Shown: piece by piece, positions 32,565-40,142 of the stretch
Layout of the letters: each line of letters begins with the position of its first letter
How positions within the stretch are numbered: position 1 is the first letter of the stretch
Virus record (IMG/VR): IMGVR_UViG_3300037486_000228
Span: 1 to 44,166 of that record
Direction: 5' to 3' (one strand)
Length of the DNA stretch: 44,166 nt
From: a virus
Position numbers and translations under genes: made by a program
The notes under the pieces: model-generated
What the model saw: only the letters and a program-made list of their open reading frames with translations
What the model was told of the DNA's origin: nothing
The model's database searches: none

Positions 32565-32572
32565 CAAAGGTA
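32565..32572 (-). promoter_or_regulatory. Promoter -7 box for the capsid-lysis operon
   Basis: Minus-strand TACCTTTG (32572-32565) is an exact TAnnTTTG box; an imperfect TTTA lies 18 bases upstream. Transcription would start near 32558. It sits in the only non-coding gap of the leftward genes between the tail and the lysis end, right before the capsid genes. Confidence 0.6.
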
Positions 32573-32597
32573 TGCGAAGCAGTGAATAAATTGCTCC

Positions 32598-33113
32598 TTA
32601 TAATTGTGGAGTAAGTATGCCGCTGCCGTGAACAATCAGCTGACAGCCCTTCGCAGTCAAAGCCCGGTTAAGGTTTACAAAATGCAGACGTATCTTTGCG
32701 CAAAGCATTTTATCCAAGTGCGGGTGATTTGTCAGGTCGACGCCGAACAAGTGTATCTCGGTAGCACCAAAGTCCCGCCAAGCAATCTGCGTCGCCACAA
32801 ACGGACTACAAAAGCTTTTGTAGTAACCCGGCTGGTCAAGATTTACGGCGTGGTCAGGGTAGCCGGCAATAAGGTTAATCTTACGGAAGTCGGGGCGTGT
32901 GTCCCAAGCAACGATCTGGCTAAAGAAATATTCAGGTTTGCTTTCGTTAATCACCTTCAGGCGTTCAGGATTGAAAACTTTTGGGTAGTCAAGACAAACC
33001 AGCGCATCGGTTTTGACGTACTTCCAAACGTCATTTACGCCTATTGTGTAATCATAAGTTGGCAGGTATTCATTAATTGAACCGCCTGTTCCCAGCACTG
33101 CTACCGTTCCCAT
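32598..33113 (-). CDS. DUF115 / sialyltransferase-like superfamily protein, 171 aa
   Basis: Begins VAVLGTGGSINEYLP (4-18), a glycine-rich nucleotide-binding start, then IGVNDVWKYV and DALVCLDYPKVF; later ATEIHLFGVDLTNHPHL (about 116-132). This arrangement is seen in DUF115/MAF-like and GT29-like families that handle sugar nucleotides. Short compared with most relatives. Last gene of the carbohydrate cassette, overlapping the glycosyltransferase before it by 13 bases. Exact reaction unknown. Confidence 0.55.
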   Translation of the reverse strand: MGTVAVLGTGGSINEYLPTYDYTIGVNDVWKYVKTDALVCLDYPKVFNPERLKVINESKPEYFFSQIVAWDTRPDFRKINLIAGYPDHAVNLDQPGYYKSFCSPFVATQIAWRDFGATEIHLFGVDLTNHPHLDKMLCAKIRLHFVNLNRALTAKGCQLIVHGSGILTPQL

Positions 33114-33823
33114 ACGCCTTCAATTTCAGTTTTACCCCTTGCCGCCCTGTCGCGCCGTGTGCCGGCAGTGTTGTGTATTACGTAAACCGGCTCAATCGCA
33201 TCCCATACCCAGCCCTTCCCCGAAGTATGACCAAGATCGGGCAGGCGCTTGATGATGCGGTCGGTCAGCCCGTGCTGATGTATGTCAAGTGCTGCTTTGA
33301 AGCAAGGCGCGCCATGATGAACGTACTTATGGAACTTGTAATATTCCGAGATTTGCAGCAAGTGAAAGAACGGGTGTAGCATATACATAAATTCCTGCGT
33401 TTTATGGTGTGGCTGCGCCCCGTATTCATACCCGTCAAAGCCAGTCTTTTCAAGGTAACCCACGCCGTAAGTATCAGCATCCATCATGGAGAGCATCAGT
33501 TCCACCGGGCTTTTTATCATTACAATATCACTGTCAAAGATCAGCGCAAAGCGTGTCTTACACATTGCAATAGCAGCATCCATTCCCCTGCCGTGACCGA
33601 TGTTCTTGCCGGCTTGCCCGATGGTAGTCAGGTCGCTGGCAAGTGTACGCACGTAATTATAGCACGGGTCGCCGGGCGTGCTGCCATCAATAATTATTAT
33701 TGGCATTGTGGGATGAAACTTACGAACACTATCGTAAGCGTTGCGCATTAAGTCCGCGGTGTTGTGGCATACCGTTATGCCCGTGATATCCTTCATAGAG
33801 TTTTGCATCATCTTGTATTTCAT
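33101..33823 (-). CDS. GT2-like glycosyltransferase, 240 aa
   Basis: GT-A fold beginning ITGITVCHNTADLMRNAYDS, with IIIIDGSTPGD, then FALIFDSDIVM giving the metal-binding DSD (97-99). C-terminal acceptor region HHGAPCFKAALDIHQHG. Starts 95 bases (68 if Met10 is used) inside the end of the preceding glycosyltransferase, an unusually long overlap. Sugar and acceptor unknown; part of the cassette at 32.6-37.8 kb. Confidence 0.75.
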   Translation of the reverse strand: MKYKMMQNSMKDITGITVCHNTADLMRNAYDSVRKFHPTMPIIIIDGSTPGDPCYNYVRTLASDLTTIGQAGKNIGHGRGMDAAIAMCKTRFALIFDSDIVMIKSPVELMLSMMDADTYGVGYLEKTGFDGYEYGAQPHHKTQEFMYMLHPFFHLLQISEYYKFHKYVHHGAPCFKAALDIHQHGLTDRIIKRLPDLGHTSGKGWVWDAIEPVYVIHNTAGTRRDRAARGKTEIEGVWER

Positions 33824-34517
33824 GAGTTAAGTAAAGCATTTGAGGGTCGGGGCGCATATTGAGCAGCTTGCCATGACCTGCGCCAATACCAGCACGCCCC
33901 GGCATACCTTTCATACCGATAGCCAAGTTGCCTTCATTGAACAAGCCAACTTCGCCCCGGTGAACATAAAGCAGGGAATGTAGCTTCTCAAAGAATTTAA
34001 AGTCAATAAATTGCTGTCTGTAATTGCTGGCAAAGAGTTCAATCATTTCAGGACGAAAAGCCAGCTGAAATAAGCTTACGTGTGAAGTGTTACGGTTTAC
34101 GAAGTAGTTACGATAAAAAACGTTGTAGTAAACCGTGTTCATCTCGCCCAGTACCTTATAGTCTGCAAAGCGTGCCATCATGCGTTCAAGGTAAACGGGG
34201 CGGTAATAGTCATCGTCCTCAATTATGAAAATTGCTTCAATGTCTGCACGCTGGTAATTAGCAAGTAAGGCGTTCATCCCGGCTTCAATATTACGTGCCT
34301 GCGTGTTCTGCCCGTGCTGCCAAATTGGCGAAGGATAAATTTTGATGATCGTCCAGCCGGGCTTGAAGTCAGCCTGTACCATTTCGGTAGACCGTGGCTG
34401 CGCATCATCAACAATACACCACACCACTTCGCCCGTAAAGGTCTGCCGGCGCATAAACATCTGACATAATTCGAACTGTGCCGGGCGTGCGCCGGTTGGT
34501 GTAATGAGTGCTATCAT
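33729..34517 (-). CDS. GT-A glycosyltransferase, 262 aa
   Basis: Begins MIALITPTGARPAQFELCQM; VVWCIVDDAQ (31-40) and FIIEDDDYY (97-105; acidic DDD 101-103) provide the nucleotide-sugar and metal sites. The C-terminus has GIGAGHGK and many His. Coupled to the radical SAM gene by a 4-base overlap. Likely transfers a sugar onto the product of its neighbours; target unknown. Confidence 0.7.
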   Translation of the reverse strand: MIALITPTGARPAQFELCQMFMRRQTFTGEVVWCIVDDAQPRSTEMVQADFKPGWTIIKIYPSPIWQHGQNTQARNIEAGMNALLANYQRADIEAIFIIEDDDYYRPVYLERMMARFADYKVLGEMNTVYYNVFYRNYFVNRNTSHVSLFQLAFRPEMIELFASNYRQQFIDFKFFEKLHSLLYVHRGEVGLFNEGNLAIGMKGMPGRAGIGAGHGKLLNMRPDPQMLYLTHEIQDDAKLYEGYHGHNGMPQHRGLNAQRLR

Positions 34518-35635
34518 CGTGCTGTCATAATTTGGTATTCCCAGTTGCGTAATGTTTCAAGACTTTGTTCGTAAGTGTAATAAGGCGCACCACTTTCAAG
34601 GTAAACTTTATCATCGAAGCCCTGTTCTTTTGCCTTTGCGTGTATTGCAGTACCGGGTAGAATCCATGCAAGGTTAGCGCCCATTTCGGTAATTGCGCTA
34701 TCCTTTATCTTTGCCCGTGTGATTGCTACGTCGGCAGCCGTGTCGCCCGGCAATCCGACTATAAATAGGGAAATTGTAGGTATGCCAGCCCGTGCAGCAT
34801 TCGCAATGCCGGCGAGCATACGTTCAACCGTTGTATTTTTATTGCAGCGGTCAAGCGCCGCCTGTGAAAGCGTTTCAACACCCAGCCAAAGCTTACGGCA
34901 GCCAGCCCGGTAAAGTTCAGCGCAAAGGTCAGCGTCGAGCGCTTCGGCACGTGAGGTACACTGCCAAAGATGCTTACCATCCAAAGCACGGCAAATTTCG
35001 TAAGTACGTGTCTTGTTCAGCGTGAAGTTATCATCCTCAAAAATCCAAGTCGTATAACCTTCTGCCTTCCGGCGTTCAATCTCAAGTATAACGTTATCAG
35101 CGCTGCGCATCTTGTAACGGTGCTGCCAGAAGTCTGACGAAGCACAAAAGTTACAGGCGAACGGACAGCCCCGGCTCGTGATGATTGATATACCGGCGCA
35201 GCCTCCGAAGTTTATGCCGGTGTAGTCAGGCATAGGGATTTCGTTTATGCCGTAAAAATACTTATGTTCCTGCTCTGCCCCCTGTACTATTGGTTCGTTA
35301 TTGCCCTGCACGATTGCAATAATGGCGTTCTCGCCTTCACCTATCACAACTTGGTCGTACCCGGCTGCCAGCATTTGTTCAGGCAAAGCCGACGGGTGAT
35401 GACCGCCGCAAATAAGCTTACATTTGAACTTATTTCGGAGAATATTTGCATTTCTAACAGAAAATGAGTGGAATGTTACGCCGACGATATCAAACTGTTC
35501 ATCCGTAGCCAAAGCCTGCTCCAAGTTGTAAGCCTTAACATCAACTCGCCAGTGCTTTAACGCAGCCTGAAGGTAACCGATTGCAGGCGGCGGCAGGTAA
35601 TCATCTGCCCACGGGTTAACTAACAGAACTTTCAT
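34514..35635 (-). CDS. B12-binding-type radical SAM enzyme, 373 aa
   Basis: Residues 1-110 form a cobalamin-binding-like Rossmann domain (MKVLLVNPWADDYLPPPAIG, CGGHHPSALPEQML, VVIGEGE), without the DxHxxG motif. The radical SAM core has SRGCPFACNFCASS with Cys157, 161 and 164, then WIFEDDNFTLNK and LWLGVETLSQAALD. Such enzymes methylate or rearrange unreactive carbons, including in sugars. Flanked by glycosyltransferases, so glycan chemistry is the natural guess. Confidence 0.85.
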   Translation of the reverse strand: MKVLLVNPWADDYLPPPAIGYLQAALKHWRVDVKAYNLEQALATDEQFDIVGVTFHSFSVRNANILRNKFKCKLICGGHHPSALPEQMLAAGYDQVVIGEGENAIIAIVQGNNEPIVQGAEQEHKYFYGINEIPMPDYTGINFGGCAGISIITSRGCPFACNFCASSDFWQHRYKMRSADNVILEIERRKAEGYTTWIFEDDNFTLNKTRTYEICRALDGKHLWQCTSRAEALDADLCAELYRAGCRKLWLGVETLSQAALDRCNKNTTVERMLAGIANAARAGIPTISLFIVGLPGDTAADVAITRAKIKDSAITEMGANLAWILPGTAIHAKAKEQGFDDKVYLESGAPYYTYEQSLETLRNWEYQIMTAR

Positions 35636-36990
35636 TCTTCATACTTATCACTCATTCGCAACCAGCCGACTTCAGGGTGCAGACTTTTAAACTCATCAAT
35701 GTAATTGTCAACCACCTGCCGCAACGGCTGGAAGCCCCGGTCAATCCCCGAAGCGATGCGCACCATCAGCCCCGTCCAGTTAGCAGGCGTCTTGAGAAAG
35801 TAAACGTTAAAGCCCTCGGAATTAATCATGTCGTAATGGTTCACACGTGCGCCCGGTTCAGGTTCGCAGTCATGGAACAAAATGAGGTCAAATTTTTGGC
35901 GCAGCGTGTTAATAGCAATCATGCGACAAGTTTCATAATTGTCAACAAAGAGCAGGTTAGGTCGTGCTTCAGGCACGGGTAAGGCGGCGTAGTAGTCAGC
36001 AAGTGAACCAGCCTGCCGGTCAAGGTTGTGATGAATGAACGGCTGGTTAGTGTGGAACTTTGCCGTCATGTGACTGATCCAGCTTGCGTCATTCTCCACG
36101 CCAACGTACGGCAGCCCGGCAAAGAGGGGCGTGGAATTTTCGCCTATGCCAAGTTCAAGAATGAATTGCGGCTTGAAAAGTTCAAGTACGCCTTTGATTA
36201 TCGGCTGATGGGAAGCCCACTGCCAAGCCTTTTCATTATTCATGGTTTGTGTTGTTAGTGTTGTGTCACGGACGATGCAATTAGTTTCGATATCCTGTAA
36301 GTCTTTTGGCGTGCGCAGCCCGAACCTATGTCGCCAAAGATCGTACTTTTTATTCCATTCGTCAAGGCTTTTGGTTACGTAATGATGAATGACGGCTTTA
36401 GTGCGGGTGCTGTCAGTCCATGCGTCAGGGTATGGCACAAAGTCCTCATTCACAAGCGGGCGTGACGAGATGCAAAAATGAGGATGATGAACTTGCAGGC
36501 AGAACTCCCGGCGAATAATGGTCTTTAGCTGAAAGCTGCCGCCGTTCAGCACCCAGCCGCAACGGTCAGGCATACGCCAAATGTAATTATCCCTTACAAG
36601 CCCGGCAGGCTGCCGCCGGTGACCGGACGTGCCAAAGATTCGCCAGTTAAGCCCCAGCCCGCCATAACCTGCATAGGGTGCAAGCAGTTCATTGACGTCC
36701 CGGTGCTGCTTCAGCACAATGAACTCATCAATATCAATGCGGGCAATCCAATCGGCTGCAAAGTTGCGCACCGTATCCGTATGGCAGTTGTCAGCGGCAG
36801 AACCTTCAAATTGCCTGCGTTCCACAATTACGCTGACACGTTTGCCCCAGCGATTATGCACCAACGGGGCGCTTTCATTATCGTAAATTACAATATGCTC
36901 AAAGCCGATTGCAAGGTGGTACGCAATCCATTCATCAAGATAAGCGCCTTCATCCTTTACCTGTGTGCTGATGATTGCCTTATACTTCAT
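35632..36990 (-). CDS. Glycosyltransferase (GT92/GT2_4-like) fused to a methyltransferase-like domain, 452 aa
   Basis: I take the ATG at 36990, because the 81 residues before it overlap the preceding gene and do not look like a domain. Residues 1-245: VKDEGAYLDEWIAYHLAIGF (11-30), HIVIYDNES, and the DIDEF motif (86-90), typical of GT92/Glyco_tranf_2_4. Residues 260-452: FILELGIGENS (276-286) and GVEND (297-301) form a Rossmann start as in class I SAM methyltransferases. One protein could both add and methylate a sugar. Confidence 0.75.
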   Translation of the reverse strand: MKYKAIISTQVKDEGAYLDEWIAYHLAIGFEHIVIYDNESAPLVHNRWGKRVSVIVERRQFEGSAADNCHTDTVRNFAADWIARIDIDEFIVLKQHRDVNELLAPYAGYGGLGLNWRIFGTSGHRRQPAGLVRDNYIWRMPDRCGWVLNGGSFQLKTIIRREFCLQVHHPHFCISSRPLVNEDFVPYPDAWTDSTRTKAVIHHYVTKSLDEWNKKYDLWRHRFGLRTPKDLQDIETNCIVRDTTLTTQTMNNEKAWQWASHQPIIKGVLELFKPQFILELGIGENSTPLFAGLPYVGVENDASWISHMTAKFHTNQPFIHHNLDRQAGSLADYYAALPVPEARPNLLFVDNYETCRMIAINTLRQKFDLILFHDCEPEPGARVNHYDMINSEGFNVYFLKTPANWTGLMVRIASGIDRGFQPLRQVVDNYIDEFKSLHPEVGWLRMSDKYEE

Positions 36991-37753
36991 TGAAGTCGGG
37001 TGTAAAGTGGTGTACTGCAACCGGGTCGCCCGCCCGGCGTATAGCTTCAAAACGACGCTTGTTCCGGTTGAAAAGTTCCTGCCAGTTTTTAGGAACATAA
37101 CTGCGGGCGTGGTATTGGTGTACGACGAAGGGATGATCTGTAATTTCAACCTGCAAGCCAAGCAAGCGTACACGTGCAAGCAGTTCATCATCCTCAAAGC
37201 AGTAACCATCTGCAAACCGTTCATCAAAGCCATTGAGGCGGCGTAGGTTTATGGCACGCGTTGCGGCGCACCAATGATAACCCATAGGGCGAATAAAGCG
37301 GTGGTTCAGCCAAGCATTATCTTCGTTATTAACGGCGTGAACATTATGCCGGTTCACGACACTGTAAATTTCATGCTCGCTGAACGTTTCCCGGCTTGCA
37401 AGGTTAAAACAGGCAAATGAGATATAAGCGCCCGGCTGCACACCTGCCGCCCGGCTGATGACGTCGCCTACGTGGTAAGTTTCAGCGTTCTGCAAAATGA
37501 TGACTTCTGCGCCGCTTTTGAGTGCTGCCGCTATGCCGGTATTGTATGCCGGGCTGCCGTCAATCCAGCGCTTATCCTGTGTTTTCAATTTAGTAACCGG
37601 GAAAGGCTGCCTGCCTACTTTGGGCGCTGCCGGGCTGCAATCATCAACTATGAATACCTGAAAATCTTTGTGCGCAGTGTTACTAAAGCTTGCAAGCGTG
37701 CGGTCAAGTTGTGGCTGCCGGTCAAAATACGTCATTACGATTGCAACTTTCAT
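36980..37753 (-). CDS. GT2 glycosyltransferase, 257 aa
   Basis: Family 2 fold: MKVAIVMTYFDRQPQLDRTL, FIVDDCS (34-40), IILQNAE (85-91) in the position of the metal-binding motif, then GFDERFADGYCFEDDELLAR (about 174-193), the C-terminal galactosyltransferase-like signature. Overlaps its neighbours by 4 and 11 bases. First glycosyltransferase of the cassette. Confidence 0.85.
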   Translation of the reverse strand: MKVAIVMTYFDRQPQLDRTLASFSNTAHKDFQVFIVDDCSPAAPKVGRQPFPVTKLKTQDKRWIDGSPAYNTGIAAALKSGAEVIILQNAETYHVGDVISRAAGVQPGAYISFACFNLASRETFSEHEIYSVVNRHNVHAVNNEDNAWLNHRFIRPMGYHWCAATRAINLRRLNGFDERFADGYCFEDDELLARVRLLGLQVEITDHPFVVHQYHARSYVPKNWQELFNRNKRRFEAIRRAGDPVAVHHFTPDFNEV

Positions 37754-37998
37754 ACGGCAGCTTCCATCTTTTTTATTATCGTGTAAACCCAGCTTTGCGC
37801 AACGTGAAAATCATTGCAGACGTAAATCACTGCGTCACAGGTGCAATTCCCCAGCCGCTTATAGTAGTCATAACGGCTATAAATTTGCCAGTGCTTTAAT
37901 AAGGTACAGGGGATGATACCATGCCGCACGTCGTACTTGATGCGGTCAATATTCATATTAATATATGCGAATAACGTCATGCGGTTTGTCGGAATCAT
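37750..37998 (-). CDS. Hypothetical junction protein, 82 aa
   Basis: Starts in an ATGA overlap with the tape-measure stop and ends in one with the glycosyltransferase. Met15 at 37956 is an alternative start. Basic, tyrosine-rich (HWQIYSRYDYYKRLGNCTC) with a C-terminal helix. It marks the border between the tail genes and the compositionally different block. No family recognised. Confidence 0.5.
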   Translation of the reverse strand: MIPTNRMTLFAYINMNIDRIKYDVRHGIIPCTLLKHWQIYSRYDYYKRLGNCTCDAVIYVCNDFHVAQSWVYTIIKKMEAAV

Positions 37999-40142
37999 AT
38001 CGTTGCCCGGACTTCAACTTTCTTTACAGATTCAGCCCGTGCGTTAATATCTTCAACCGTTACGATCGGTGCCGGGATTTTCGACATAGCATCGGCGATA
38101 TCCTGTGCCGTCAGGACTGGTGTGGATGGCAGGGCGTTAACCTGCTGTTGTGTCAGCGTCGGTTGTGTCAGGACTGTTGACCCGACCTGCTGTGCCGTTG
38201 CACGTTGAGCAGGTACGGAAGCAGAAATTGTTGTCGGTGCTGGAACTGATCCGCCGACGTTATCACCCGGAAGCCCTGATTTGATGGAAGCAATCTTTTT
38301 CACCTGAAGGAGTCCGGCGATTATCGTTGATGCCATAGCAAAATAATTTGCCGGTGGCGGATAACTTGCTAACGCCTTTGTAGCTGCAAGATATGTATTG
38401 ACGGTCGCCTGTGCGATTGCGGCTATTTTTCCGATCGCCGTCTGTTCACCGAATAACTGTGCGATTGATCCTGCAAACATACCGTATGCTTCGAGTTTCG
38501 ATTCCTGTTCCTGCTGTGTTATTTCAACGGCTGCATCGGCGTACATTTGATTAATTATATTTATGTCCGCACCCGTTTTCTTTGCATTATCAATTTCAGC
38601 CTGATGTTGAATATCGAGTTGTTGACGGCGCAATGAAAATTCATTTGCACCATTCAGTTCCTGAATAGCGAGTAAATTTTCCGCATCGATCAGTCTGCGA
38701 TTTATTTCCCATTCCTGTTGTGCAATCTGATCCTCTTTCTTTTTCTGTGCTGCATCAAGATCAGCCTGTCGTCGATCTGCAAGAAATTTTTTGTAATCGT
38801 CCAGTTCTTTCGTCAGATCCGCCTTAGCCTTTTCCATATCTGACTTGGCTTTTTCAGCAGCTTTATCATCAGCTTCCTTCCGTTTCAGACGTTTCGCTTC
38901 GGCTTTATCCGCAAGGATATCCTGTCGTGTCAGGGCTTTTTCCTGTAAATTAAGTGACGCATTAAGAACTGACTGCTGATTAACGAGTGCGTCAGAAAAT
39001 GCCTTAATTTCTTCTTCAGTCAGATTCACCACCATTTTTAATTCATTGGCATATACGACGCCACGTTCGTCAAGTTCCTTTTTCTGTGCTTCAGTCAGGT
39101 TACGTCCTGCAATCATTTTCATTTTTGCCATTTCAACTTCTGCATCGGCAATTTTCATTCGTTCTGCAAGGGCAACTTCCTCGAGCAATACAGCCTGATC
39201 AATTATTGCCATACGTTCTTCCTCAGTCCTTGATCTATTTCGGGATTGAATCATCAGTTCATCAATCTGCCGTTTTCGTTTAGCGTCCAGCACAGCATTC
39301 TCGGTTGTCATCTCGAATAAATCCTGTTCAAGCTGTCGCCATTTTTCACCTTCCCCATAGGCAGTTTTGATTGAATCGCCAAGCCCGGTGAATGCTTCTT
39401 TCAGGGATATATTACCCCTTATTAATCCAATGATCGTATTACTGACTGCTGAAAATACTGCTTTTATCCCGGCCATTATCCGCTCGATAGCCTCGGCAAC
39501 AGGGACGAATCCCTTAAATATATCAGCCAGTTTTTTAACGGCCCCGGCAACCAGTGTAAAAACAATTAATGGTGATGCAGCAGTTACGGCTTTGAATCCT
39601 GACGCAAGTCCCTGAACACCCTTTGCGGCTTGACCTGCGGCACCCGGAAGATTCGTTAGTTTACCCAATGCGCCTTCGATGGCTTCACTGTAATTACCGA
39701 CGTTCAGTCTGTTATCGGCCACACCCTTTCCGAAGGCATCCAATCCCCGCTTCGCTTCCTCGACGGCTTTTTTCTGTTTTAAATAATCCTGCGATAATGT
39801 ACGGACTCCGTTCGATGCTACATTATAGGCATTCGGCATCAGTTTCAGTTGCGTCTGTGCATTTTTCCAAGCCTGATATAACTGTTCGTAGGATCCTACT
39901 TCAGCTTTCTGGACACGAACAGCGTTTTCAACAGTTTTCGATGCGTCCGTCCGGTTTTTTTGCAGGACTTTCAGTTCAGCCGATGCCTTGATATATTCTT
40001 CCGATGCCCGGTCAGCAGATGCCAACAGTTCTTTATTCGTTTCGATAAATCGGTTGACGGCCAGTTCAGCTTCTTTCGCCCGTTTGGCATATTCGTCAAG
40101 GTTGTCCTCGACGTTTATCAGGTATTTTTTTGTTTCGTCCAT
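37995..40142 (-). CDS. Tail tape measure protein, 715 aa
   Basis: Long helical protein dominated by coiled coil (residues 1-150 and 270-530, with KEADDKAAEKAKSDMEKAKA and similar stretches). Hydrophobic segments (SPLIVFTLVAGAVKKLADIF around 190-210, and SIAQLFGEQTAIGKIAAIAQ) may enter the host membrane during DNA entry. The C-terminus is Pro/Thr/Gln-rich (VGSTVLTQPTLTQQQV). By the usual length rule of about 1.5 angstrom per residue the tail would be near 100 nm. Follows the 779-residue gene through a TAATG overlap. Confidence 0.85.
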   Translation of the reverse strand: MDETKKYLINVEDNLDEYAKRAKEAELAVNRFIETNKELLASADRASEEYIKASAELKVLQKNRTDASKTVENAVRVQKAEVGSYEQLYQAWKNAQTQLKLMPNAYNVASNGVRTLSQDYLKQKKAVEEAKRGLDAFGKGVADNRLNVGNYSEAIEGALGKLTNLPGAAGQAAKGVQGLASGFKAVTAASPLIVFTLVAGAVKKLADIFKGFVPVAEAIERIMAGIKAVFSAVSNTIIGLIRGNISLKEAFTGLGDSIKTAYGEGEKWRQLEQDLFEMTTENAVLDAKRKRQIDELMIQSRNRSRTEEERMAIIDQAVLLEEVALAERMKIADAEVEMAKMKMIAGRNLTEAQKKELDERGVVYANELKMVVNLTEEEIKAFSDALVNQQSVLNASLNLQEKALTRQDILADKAEAKRLKRKEADDKAAEKAKSDMEKAKADLTKELDDYKKFLADRRQADLDAAQKKKEDQIAQQEWEINRRLIDAENLLAIQELNGANEFSLRRQQLDIQHQAEIDNAKKTGADINIINQMYADAAVEITQQEQESKLEAYGMFAGSIAQLFGEQTAIGKIAAIAQATVNTYLAATKALASYPPPANYFAMASTIIAGLLQVKKIASIKSGLPGDNVGGSVPAPTTISASVPAQRATAQQVGSTVLTQPTLTQQQVNALPSTPVLTAQDIADAMSKIPAPIVTVEDINARAESVKKVEVRATI

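Larger units (their letters stand above)
27238..37998. other. Block of different base composition: head genes + carbohydrate cassette
   Basis: From about 27.25 to 38.0 kb the DNA is visibly richer in GC-rich words such as GCC, GGC, TGCC and CGCC, and proteins are richer in Ala, than on either side, where GATC, CGG and A/T-rich words dominate. The edges coincide with gene junctions (27238-27255 and the ATGA at 37995-37998). It holds the portal, capsid, protease and all cassette genes. Inferred to be a horizontally acquired module; I did not compute exact values. Confidence 0.5.

Noticed and set aside
36991-37233. 81-residue N-terminal extension of the glycosyltransferase-methyltransferase fusion
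   Set aside because: It lies wholly within the coding frame of the GT2 gene and looks like a shadow reading; the GT92-like domain starts at the ATG at 36990.
27238-37998. A chimeric assembly of two different phages
   Set aside because: The block supplies exactly the missing head functions without duplicates and joins its flanks by normal overlaps; read data would still be needed to exclude it.
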